This document shows positions 50,001-56,699 of a stretch of 56,699 nt of DNA, in pieces; positions within the stretch are counted from its first letter, which is position 1, and every line of letters starts with the position of its first letter. The notes under the pieces are model-generated. The model saw only the letters and a program-made list of their open reading frames with translations. It did no database searches and had not been told where the DNA came from. This DNA is from an uncultured Balneolaceae bacterium (GTDB lineage Bacteria > Bacteroidota > Rhodothermia > Balneolales > Balneolaceae): the NCBI GenBank assembly GCA_937125285.1, contig CAKZLH010000012.1:1-56699 (forward strand), written 5' to 3'. Both the position numbers and the translations under genes were made by a program.

Positions 50001-51480
50001 GGCAGAGAATAATGGCACCGAGCACTGCAAATCCAAAGGTAAAGGCCATTGGGCGAAACATTTTTCCTTCCACTCCTTCAAGAAAAAGAATGGGAGTAAA
50101 TACAATGAGAATAATTAATTGCCCAAAGAACGCTGCGTTCATCATTGTGCTACTGGCTTTATAAGAGATTTCGTCCATCTGCACTTTATTGAACGTGGAC
50201 TTTCCAGATTTTACCCTCTTTTGGATTTCATGAACTATGCCCTCCACAATGATCACTGCACCATCTACGATAATACCAAAGTCGATGGCTCCAAGGCTCA
50301 TAAGATTTGCCCAAACTCCGGTAGCCTTCATCAAAATAAACGCGAATAACAGAGATAAGGGGATCAAGGAAGCTGTTATTAATCCCCCTCTCAGACTACC
50401 AAGCAGTAATACTAATACGAATACAACTATTAATGCACCCTCGATCAGGTTTTTAGAAACCGTACTCGTAGTTCGTCCAATCAATGCACTTCGGTCGATA
50501 ATTGGTTCTATATGTAATCCTTCGGGTAATGAGTTTTGTATCTCAGCAATACGATCACGAACCCTGTTCACGGTAGCATTTGGGTTTGAACTCTTCAGCA
50601 TCATGATGATTCCACCGACCGCTTCTTCTCCATCTTGTGTAAAGGCTCCATAGCGGGTTTGGGTTCCAAATTTAACTTCGGCAACAACATCATTAATTGT
50701 AATGGGTAAGCCCCCTTCATTCTTAATCACAATTGACCGTATGTCATCGAGTGTTCGTATCAGCCCTTCTCCACGAATAAAATTAGCCATACGATTTTTC
50801 TCAATGTATGCGCCGCCAGTATTTGTGTTATTCTTTGCAAGAGCTTCATACACTTCCGAGATCGTAATACCCATTGCATTGAGTTTTTCTGGATTGAGTG
50901 AGACCTCGTACTGCTTAATGCCTCCCCCAAATGAGTTTACTTCTACGACTCCTTCCAGCATCACCATTTGTCTTTTTATGATCCAGTCCTGGATGGTTCT
51001 GAGCTCGTTTGGGGTATATTCCGACTCGTATTCTGGGTCTACTTTTATTGAATACTCATAGATTTGACCCAATCCACTGGAAATAGGACCCATTTCGGGG
51101 CTTCCAAACTTATCGGGAATGGTTTCACCCAGTTCGTTTAGTTTTTCTTGCACAAGCTGTCGGGGTAGATAGGTTCCCATATCATCTTCAAAAACAATGG
51201 TAACTACAGAAAGGCCGAAACGGGAAATAGAACGTATTTCAGTGACCCCCGGTAAGTTTCCCATTGCAAGTTCAACGGGATACGTCACAAATTGCTCGAT
51301 GTCTTCGGTACCCAGGTTTTCAGATACTGTAATTACCTGAACCTGATTATTTGTTATATCGGGTACGGAACCGAGGTTAATAGTCAGCATAGAATAAATG
51401 CCAACACCAATTAAGGTTAGGACAAACAAGCTGATGATAAACTTGTTCCTAACGGAAAATGAAATAATCTTATCAATCAT
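47083..51480 (-). CDS. czcA: CzcA/CusA-family RND transporter fused to a C-terminal TolC-like domain
   Basis: SVPDITNNQVQVITVSENLGTEDIEQFVTYPVE... RND followed by LTVEQAVSKALENYPAIIAAELSIESERALKKSAWD TolC-like; start set at MIDKIISFSVRN. Confidence 0.92.
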   Translation of the reverse strand: MIDKIISFSVRNKFIISLFVLTLIGVGIYSMLTINLGSVPDITNNQVQVITVSENLGTEDIEQFVTYPVELAMGNLPGVTEIRSISRFGLSVVTIVFEDDMGTYLPRQLVQEKLNELGETIPDKFGSPEMGPISSGLGQIYEYSIKVDPEYESEYTPNELRTIQDWIIKRQMVMLEGVVEVNSFGGGIKQYEVSLNPEKLNAMGITISEVYEALAKNNTNTGGAYIEKNRMANFIRGEGLIRTLDDIRSIVIKNEGGLPITINDVVAEVKFGTQTRYGAFTQDGEEAVGGIIMMLKSSNPNATVNRVRDRIAEIQNSLPEGLHIEPIIDRSALIGRTTSTVSKNLIEGALIVVFVLVLLLGSLRGGLITASLIPLSLLFAFILMKATGVWANLMSLGAIDFGIIVDGAVIIVEGIVHEIQKRVKSGKSTFNKVQMDEISYKASSTMMNAAFFGQLIILIVFTPILFLEGVEGKMFRPMAFTFGFAVLGAIILCLTYVPMISAVVMRPSNNKSNWFIRLENVLDRFSNTIIEKIQSVYRPLLIQSLNRKALVIGLAVILFAAAIFTFTRMGGEFIPQLDEGDIAMQALIRPGSGLTESIEVSKKIERILLNEFPEVETVTARIGVADIPTDPMPFDIADMYVILNKNKDSWVSANSKDELIDKIKATLDESLVGVNLVFTQPVELRFNELLEGVREDIAVKLYGEDLEILSQKVNEMASIIQTVPGVGDVSPERISGLPQMTVQYNRNKVAQYGLTIQKLNEYVSTAFAGGVAGVVFEGEKRFDLVVRFDETFRTGIEDLQNLYIDLENGTQVPIKEVADISYQPGPMQISRDNTFRRTYVGVNARGRDVESLVSEIQDRLDAELSLPPGYYITYGGEFENLQRAKSRLGIVVPIALFLIFVLLYFALNSFAQSVMIYLAIPLAAIGGVFFLELRGMSFSISAGVGFIVLFGVAVLNGLVLISRFNSLKEEGVTDLKDRILAGTQERLRPILLTATAAIMGFTPMAFSASAGAEVQRPLATVVIGGLISATLLSLVVLPVLYAIEEKWQEKRRNRKAVTVSSILLILGSSFLLSGSLQAQEFNTRSLIPLTVEQAVSKALENYPAIIAAELSIESERALKKSAWDFGDTGIFTGKEEVGNGSDGINTRFGISQEFDLFRIPSRINLQRAKQQLAEDNLELAKAQIQLQVQRSWAEVYTALQKFELLDKLYAQYSEITRAAELRLETEASSKLEYLSLVNQANDLKIQTDQARQDYRAAMSAFNQWFGGDSLYTTEALSRELLDIPVSQFNSSSTHPLLMKAEQNIEVSEAESKSTKSAFLPRLEASYSAQEISGQTGFYSYEVGIRVPLFFWSQLGKTQSSQIQTKITRNQFEEAERTFWSMYSQAKENYIKWNNSWTYYKQEALPLAEEQQSAAITAYQEGAVDYIMFLQNLRDALNIELKAWDAFGDLLDSRYILQYYSQSSRN

Positions 51481-51616
51481 AAGGGTGTAATACTTCTTAC
51501 ACAAAGCCTTCTGTCCTACGCTTTGCGGTAACGCCTGCAAAGAAAACAGGAAACTTTGTTAGGTTTTTAAATATGCATCAGGACGATGCTTGTTAGCTCG
51601 AAGAAAAGAGAGAGAG

Positions 51617-52078
51617 CTAATTCCGTAGTACTACTGTTTTTAAAGAAAGAGCAGATTGATATTCTGCATTGGAAGGTGTAAACGAATGGATTTGATTTAA
51701 TGCTGACTTTGAGAGAAAAGCATCAATGCGTTTGTTTTCAAATGCTAAGAAGTCTAAGGCTGAATCCTGATCAAACCGATTAGTGCGATTATCTTTTATA
51801 CAGGTTTCAGCAATTTCAACATCATAATGATCGTCTGAGTCTTGATGATATTCAGTTCCATCATGTACATGATGGTTTTTATCGGCATGAATGATGTGCT
51901 CACTTGAAATGCTAACTGGAAGATCACATTTGGTTTCAATATTAACCGAACCATCTGACTCATAGCAATAAATAAGTGATTCACCTAAACCATGTATACT
52001 TAGGGTGTGCCAACCAATCCCCAACAGCAACACTGCGGAGATGAATCTTTTCGCTATTTGAATTCTTTTTGAATACAT
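51617..52078 (-). CDS. small secreted protein heading the minus-strand RND operon
   Basis: Signal-peptide-like N-terminus, His-rich middle, ALSLKTVVLRN C-terminus. Confidence 0.6.
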   Translation of the reverse strand: MYSKRIQIAKRFISAVLLLGIGWHTLSIHGLGESLIYCYESDGSVNIETKCDLPVSISSEHIIHADKNHHVHDGTEYHQDSDDHYDVEIAETCIKDNRTNRFDQDSALDFLAFENKRIDAFLSKSALNQIHSFTPSNAEYQSALSLKTVVLRN

Positions 52079-52123
52079 CCGTTTGATAATTACAAAATAA
52101 GAATAAGGCTAATGGGAATGCAA

Positions 52124-52149
52124 ACCTTACACTTTCATGTGTAAAGTTT
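52124..52149. promoter_or_regulatory. candidate operator upstream of the minus-strand RND operon
   Basis: AACCTTACAC-TTTCAT-GTGTAAAGTT near-perfect inverted repeat. Confidence 0.45.
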
Positions 52150-52220
52150 ATCGGATTTTGTATTTCAGTAATAATGCTATTGAACTTTCCCAGAAGCTAT
52201 TTTTACTAAGATTTCATTAT

Positions 52221-52248
52221 GTCATCAAAAAAAATATTTCGTATCTTT
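52221..52248 (+). promoter_or_regulatory. candidate replacement promoter for tRNA-Arg carried by the element
   Basis: GTCATCAAAAAAAATATTTCGTATCTTTG: Bacteroidota-like -7 box TATCTTTG (TAnnTTTG); 24/27 identical to 7921-7947 upstream of the truncated left tRNA. Confidence 0.5.
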
Positions 52249-52323
52249 GGAGTCTTCTCAGGAAATTATCTGAGTTTTGACTTATTGACTGTGGAATTCC
52301 CAAAATTCCCTTTGTTCCCATAT

Positions 52324-52347
52324 AGTGGGTACATTTGAGGGTACAAA
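52324..52347 (+). repeat. putative integrase arm-type repeat, right copy
   Basis: Identical 24 bp to 8152-8175. Confidence 0.7.
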
Positions 52348-52373
52348 ATTTAGAAAACCATAAAAAACTATAT

Positions 52374-52447
52374 GCACCCGTAGCTCAACTGGATAGAGTA
52401 CCTGACTACGAATCAGGCGGTTAGAAGTTCGAATCTTCTCGGGTGTA
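52374..52447 (+). tRNA. tRNA-Arg (anticodon ACG)
   Basis: Acceptor GCACCCG/CGGGTGT, anticodon arm CCTGA-CTACGAA-TCAGG, T-arm AGAAGTTCGAATCTTCT; 74 nt. Confidence 0.95.
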
Positions 52448-52994
52448 CAATTAATTTAAGCTAAGTAACATAATTACAGTTATTTAGCTTTTTTATTTTG
52501 TAGGAACTGTACAAGTTTTGTACAACTTATCTATAGTTAAGAGTGTTTTAGCTACAAATCAAGTCAAGTACAGTTTAATTCGATTCTGTATTTCTCTTAT
52601 TACGAATGTATATAAGAGTTGGGAAAAGAATAATCACAACTCCCCAAAGAACAATATAGAATGTGAGATCTTGACCATCTCTCCATGCACTGTAGGTTAA
52701 AAGTGTGGTTATCAAAAGACCTACTAGTCCATTTAGTTTCATCAGTTTATTTTTCATTGATCTATCAAGATTTGTTCAAATTTATTTCAACTAAATTTGG
52801 CCCCTAAGGGCCAAAGTCAAGGTGGGTGGGAGTTAGGTTTATCCCGCTATTGCACTCCCTAAAAAGAAAGTAAAGTACACGGAATAAAGCCACTCACTCC
52901 GCCACTATATATAGTACATGGAGTGGAGTGAGTAAACAAAAACCCCCACTAACTATATGCTAGTAGGGCGCATAAAGACTGACTAGAAGCTAAT

Positions 52995-53204
52995 CTACTT
53001 AATCAAAAGCATCTTCTTAGTCTGGGTAAACGAAGGAGTTGTCAGCTTATACAGATACACCCCACTTGATAATCCTGAAGCATCAAAGGTAGCCGTATGA
53101 TAGCCTGCGGATTGTGGTCGGATATAATCTTGGACTAATTGAAATGAAACGAAGTTTACCGCGAATATTAGTAGCCAGAAATGTTCGTTTTTTAGTTTGA
53201 ACAT
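52995..53204 (-). pseudogene. truncated protein carrying a T9SS type A C-terminal sorting domain remnant
   Basis: [36 protein letters not shown]; only 69 aa. Confidence 0.6.
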
Positions 53205-53216
53205 ATGCTTAAGACA

Positions 53217-54059
53217 TTAGGTTTCTATTTTAAGAGAGTTCCAAATAGCTTTCGGAATATCATTCTTAAAATTGATGAGCTGTTTTGAATAATTAATTTC
53301 TTTCTCTAACTGATTATTCTCTTTATAAAACATATAACGTAAATAGACGGTCCAAAACTGTATTGTTGAATCTTTATCTTGTTCCATTATATAGGTCTTA
53401 TCGATATCGATATTCTTAAATGAATTGTCTATAATACTCTTCGAAATTAACTCGTACATAGCTGTTTCAGCATCTTGAGTGACTCCCTTTTTATTTAAAC
53501 GCTGAAATCTTTTTCTATCTGTAAACATAATCCCTGATTTTTCGGGCAGAGTTGTAGCCAGAAATAATCCAAGAGAAGTCAATGCGGATAATCCAAAGAA
53601 TGAGTTTAGGTAACTATCGAATAGAATAAATACAATGAGGCATACGATGAAGTAAACAAACGAACTAATCGGACCCGCAATTAGTATATTAGAATAATGT
53701 TTAGGATTAATGTCCTTTTCGGTTTTAGGGACTGTTGCGGCAACTCCTCCGAAATAGGAAAGATTTTTATTAAAAAAGAATCGTAGCTCTCCATTTTCAT
53801 CTTTAATTCCAAGGAATCCGATCACAAAGAGTTTAAGTTTATGTCCAAAAAAGAGACCGGTAATTAAATGTCCTAACTCATGAATGGTTATTGCTGCCAA
53901 AGGAGCAAGCAAGATCATTGGATAATAAATGATAGCTTCAGTTTTATTCCGTGGAAGAAATTTGTCTAAATGTGATTGGTCTAAGAAGAAATAGGTTAGC
54001 GCAAAAACTCCTAAGCTTAAAAGTGCCCCTAAAAGTCCCGAAATAATATTTTTTTTCAC
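53217..54059 (-). CDS. M50-like (site-2 protease-type) membrane metalloprotease
   Basis: ITIHELGHLITGLFFGHKLKLFVIGF with HExxH and TM helices. Confidence 0.75.
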   Translation of the reverse strand: MKKNIISGLLGALLSLGVFALTYFFLDQSHLDKFLPRNKTEAIIYYPMILLAPLAAITIHELGHLITGLFFGHKLKLFVIGFLGIKDENGELRFFFNKNLSYFGGVAATVPKTEKDINPKHYSNILIAGPISSFVYFIVCLIVFILFDSYLNSFFGLSALTSLGLFLATTLPEKSGIMFTDRKRFQRLNKKGVTQDAETAMYELISKSIIDNSFKNIDIDKTYIMEQDKDSTIQFWTVYLRYMFYKENNQLEKEINYSKQLINFKNDIPKAIWNSLKIET

Positions 54060-54192
54060 TGCTATCTTGTTAAGTTATTCTATTTAATGATACATTCTCA
54101 TATCAAGATTTAAGAAGATTTTAAGAACTTAGGAAACAAAAATAAAAAAACGGCTACACTATAATAGTATAACCGTTTTATCATTATAAGTT

Positions 54193-54219
54193 GCTCCCCC
54201 TATTATTCAAAGATGCAGC
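54193..54219 (+). repeat. 27-bp direct repeat, copy 1
   Basis: GCTCCCCCTATTATTCAAAGATGCAGC identical to 55395-55421. Confidence 0.85.
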
Positions 54220-54315
54220 AATACAAATCCAAATTGGATCGATCTCTACATAATTTCGTTTCTGTTTAAATGACGTACATGATTATTTTTTCTTTTTTTG
54301 TAGGTAATTGAAATC

Positions 54316-54873
54316 ATGCAAAACATAATTAATGTTTTCAAACAAGTAGGAGGGCTCTCATCAGAAAATGAGCAAATCCTAATAAGTTCTATCCACAAAA
54401 TCACCTTCCCGCCTAAAGTTGTTCTTCAAAAGCAAGGTAAGGTTTCAGATAAAATATATATCGTAGAAAAGGGCATCGTTCGAACCTTTTATTATAAAGA
54501 CGGTAAAGATGTTACTTATTCAATTGCCACTCAAAACGATTTTGCTGGTTCTATGTCCAGCTTCTTCATGCAAAAGCCAAGCAATAAGATTGTGGAAACC
54601 ATAGAGGAATCGGTATTATGGGAATTAGAATACCATAGGCTGGAATCGCTTTTTGAATCGAATCAAGAATTGAGTAGAATTGGAAGAATATTCACGAATT
54701 ATGGGATTTCCGTTATGGAAAAAAGATTTGACGACATGATGTTTTATACGGCCAAAGAGCGCTATGATATTTTAATGCAAGAGCGCCCAGATCTCATCCT
54801 AAAAGTGCCTTTAAGTATGATTGCATCATATCTTGGCGTTACTCAAGAAACATTGAGTCGAATTAGAAAGTAG
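54316..54873 (+). CDS. Crp/Fnr-family transcriptional regulator
   Basis: cNMP-binding-like KVVLQKQGKVSDKIYIVEKGIVRTFY and C-terminal LSMIASYLGVTQETLSRIRK. Confidence 0.88.
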   Translation: MQNIINVFKQVGGLSSENEQILISSIHKITFPPKVVLQKQGKVSDKIYIVEKGIVRTFYYKDGKDVTYSIATQNDFAGSMSSFFMQKPSNKIVETIEESVLWELEYHRLESLFESNQELSRIGRIFTNYGISVMEKRFDDMMFYTAKERYDILMQERPDLILKVPLSMIASYLGVTQETLSRIRK

Positions 54874-54941
54874 AATTTGACATTTGTCAAAAGGAATTTC
54901 ACCTCAAGGGGTTAAATTGAAAGTGTAAAAACCATACTGCC

Positions 54942-55307
54942 ATGCTTTCAAAAATTGAAATATTTTCGAGAATTTTTCTTGGGCTCATACTCTTTGTAAT
55001 AGGCCTCAACAAGTTTTTTTATTTTTTACCGACACCACCTCCAGACGATTTCATCAAAGCCTTAATCAATACTGGCTATATGTGGGAATTAGTTGGAATC
55101 ACTGAAGTTGTCGCCGGTATTTTGCTATTAATCAATAAATGGAAAGGTTTAGCCTTGATTTTTTCGGCAATAATCTCGGTAAATATTGTTCTGTATCGTT
55201 CCATGTTAGATTCAACAGGTATCGAATTGGCTCTACTGGTTGCCACATTCAATATTCTATTAATGTACTTTAATTGGTCGAGCTTTAAATCTTTGTTTCA
55301 AAATTAA
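54942..55307 (+). CDS. DoxX-like membrane protein
   Basis: FSRIFLGLILFVIGLNKFFYF...ELVGITEVVAGILLLINKWKGLALI. Confidence 0.8.
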   Translation: MLSKIEIFSRIFLGLILFVIGLNKFFYFLPTPPPDDFIKALINTGYMWELVGITEVVAGILLLINKWKGLALIFSAIISVNIVLYRSMLDSTGIELALLVATFNILLMYFNWSSFKSLFQN

Positions 55308-55394
55308 GCGAGACCTTTTTTATTGAGTTGCAACCGCGTTAAGACTTTGTAGATAAAGAAAAAGCCATCGATTTTCGATGGCTTGTCTAATATG

Positions 55395-55421
55395 GCTCCC
55401 CCTATTATTCAAAGATGCAGC
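55395..55421 (+). repeat. 27-bp direct repeat, copy 2
   Basis: Identical to 54193-54219. Confidence 0.85.
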
Positions 55422-55498
55422 TCGAATAAAACAAAATGTGTTTTTATTTCGTTAGATTGTAACAATAAACAAGAAAAGTTGTCTTTAAATAAAACGAT

Positions 55499-55852
55499 AT
55501 GAGAAAATTACTTTTTGTATTTACAATCCTTCTAACTCTTAACTCTTGTTCGACTTTTAAATCAGGATTAACTATTCCTGCCAATCAAACATTCTTGTTA
55601 GGCGAATTCAATGATAAAAACTATACTGCGGAGTTAGTCAACAAATCAAATTTGACAGTTATAGTTAAGGCTGTAGGTAAAAAGTCAGGCGAAGTAACTC
55701 AAAGTTTCGGATTAGCACCAAAAGGAAGAACTAAAGTTTATATCAGCAAAAATGAAACCGTCTATTTTGAAAATGAAAATGGGATAGATGTGGAGGTTGA
55801 TGTAATCCTCAGCAAGGGTGTACAAGGGATGAGATATATTGACAATAAATAA
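55499..55852 (+). CDS. hypothetical lipoprotein
   Basis: LLTLNSCSTF lipobox, 117 aa. Confidence 0.65.
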   Translation: MRKLLFVFTILLTLNSCSTFKSGLTIPANQTFLLGEFNDKNYTAELVNKSNLTVIVKAVGKKSGEVTQSFGLAPKGRTKVYISKNETVYFENENGIDVEVDVILSKGVQGMRYIDNK

Positions 55853-55996
55853 AAAACGGTCACACTAAAATAGTATTACCGTTTAATCATTTCATTCTCT
55901 TTCTTAATTATTCAAAGTTGAATTGTAAATGGTTTTCATTAATTAATATTTCCAAACTTTACAACTTATAATCATCTGCAAATTGATCAGATAACG

Positions 55997-56455
55997 ATGA
56001 GAATGCCTATAAATCAATTACTTGTTTCAATTTTCTTTTTGATTTACCTTAATAGTTTTGGTCAACCAAATAAAGGCTTTGAACCAAAGTTCAAAAAGTC
56101 TAATAAAACCACTCACAAGATTAAGAAAGGTCAGGAATTTACCTTTGGTTATCTTGAAGTACTGGAAAACAGAAATGATCCGGATAGTAGAACGATTGAA
56201 ATTCCAATTTATATTTTCAAAAGCCGGAGTCACAATCCAAAAAAAGACCCAATCATTTACACTGTTGGAGGGCCAGGTTCCACAACTATGCCGTCTGCGC
56301 AGTATATGAACTACTACAAGTACCTTGATGATAGGGATTTTATCTTAGTGGAACAACGTGGAAACTATTATGCAAAACCACACTTAGATTGTCCAGAATG
56401 GTCTCAAGCAATTTATGAGTCTAATCAACCAGATTTTGAATCCGAGCGACGGTAG
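55997..56455 (+). pseudogene. truncated alpha/beta hydrolase (TAP/prolyl aminopeptidase-like) N-terminus
   Basis: KKDPIIYTVGGPGSTT...DRDFILVEQRGNYYAKPHLDCPEW then abrupt stop before nucleophile elbow. Confidence 0.65.
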
Positions 56456-56640
56456 CTCATTCCTGTACCAGTAATTATAGTAAGCGATTTTGGAGCCTCC
56501 ATTTTGGCAGTATCAATATTGGCTGAGAATTTTTTTAAATTTTCTGCCGCTTCATCAATATATCCTACCCCTAATTTTATTTCAAAAGCAGCATAATCAC
56601 CATTTCGTTTCTGTACAATAGCATCTACTTCTATTTCAAA
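56456..56640 (-). pseudogene. C-terminal fragment of a DUF4143-type AAA ATPase
   Basis: Minus-strand translation FEIEVDAIVQKRNGDYAAFEIKLGVGYIDEAAENLKKFSANIDTAKMEAPKSLTIITGTGMSYRRSD. Confidence 0.5.
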
Positions 56641-56699
56641 AGAATACCCTTATGTCGTTTTTTATTGATTATTATACTTTTTCAACCATAGACATAGTA

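Larger units (their letters stand above)
8021..52413. mobile_element. tRNA-Arg-integrated genetic element, unit length about 44,353 bp between repeat starts
   Basis: Flanking 41-bp direct repeats, integrase just inside attL, replication/recombination genes, defence and metal-resistance cargo. Confidence 0.92.

Noticed and set aside
8190-52078. Element-wide UGA reassignment
   Set aside because: TGA is used as an apparently genuine stop in several element genes (e.g. 17047-17049, 18711-18713, 20746-20748), and no suppressor tRNA was recognised in intergenic regions.
8021-52413. Intact prophage
   Set aside because: Recombination and replication genes are phage-like, but no capsid, portal, terminase, tail or lysis genes were recognised.
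8021-52413. Self-transmissible ICE
   Set aside because: No relaxase, TraG/VirD4 or type IV secretion genes were recognised; at most mobilisable or carried by another element.
52450-56699. Integron cassette array with attC sites
   Set aside because: Repeats near 54193/55395 lack recognisable R'/R'' (RYYYAAC/GTTRRRY) pairs and no integron integrase is present in the window.

Overview
The window appears to be a Bacteroidota/Balneolota-type chromosome carrying a ~44.35 kb integrative element inserted in a tRNA-Arg(ACG) gene. A 41-bp direct repeat (5' end of the tRNA through the anticodon loop) lies at 8020-8060 and 52373-52413, and the complete tRNA is at 52374-52447. Left flank: partial CDS, LLM-class flavin oxidoreductase, an AttH/FtsX/LolD-like ABC cluster (minus strand) and a sialate O-acetylesterase. 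Element, left to right: tyrosine recombinase; RepA-like ATPase; a putative HTH gene and a primase/helicase-like gene that together hold four in-frame TGA codons; RadC; a DUF932 / YqaJ-exonuclease / ssDNA-binding-like recombination module; XRE regulator and accessory genes; a candidate defence locus (2159-aa Avs-like STAND NTPase with a predicted nuclease N-terminus, an unknown protein, and a predicted PD-(D/E)XK protein); and a ~22 kb heavy-metal island (Cus-type RND, CopB-like ATPase, cytochrome c and NTF2-like secreted proteins, GDCCVxC protein, MerTP, ArsR, Cd/Zn-type ATPase, HMA-AraC regulator, second RND with CzcA fused to a TolC-like domain). Right flank: mosaic chromosome with truncated genes and a Crp/DoxX pair bounded by an exact 27-bp direct repeat. 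Most interesting: the TGA-interrupted replication genes, the three-gene Avs-like locus, and the att architecture, in which the element seems to supply a replacement promoter for the rebuilt tRNA. All family names come from reading sequence motifs; no database search was possible.
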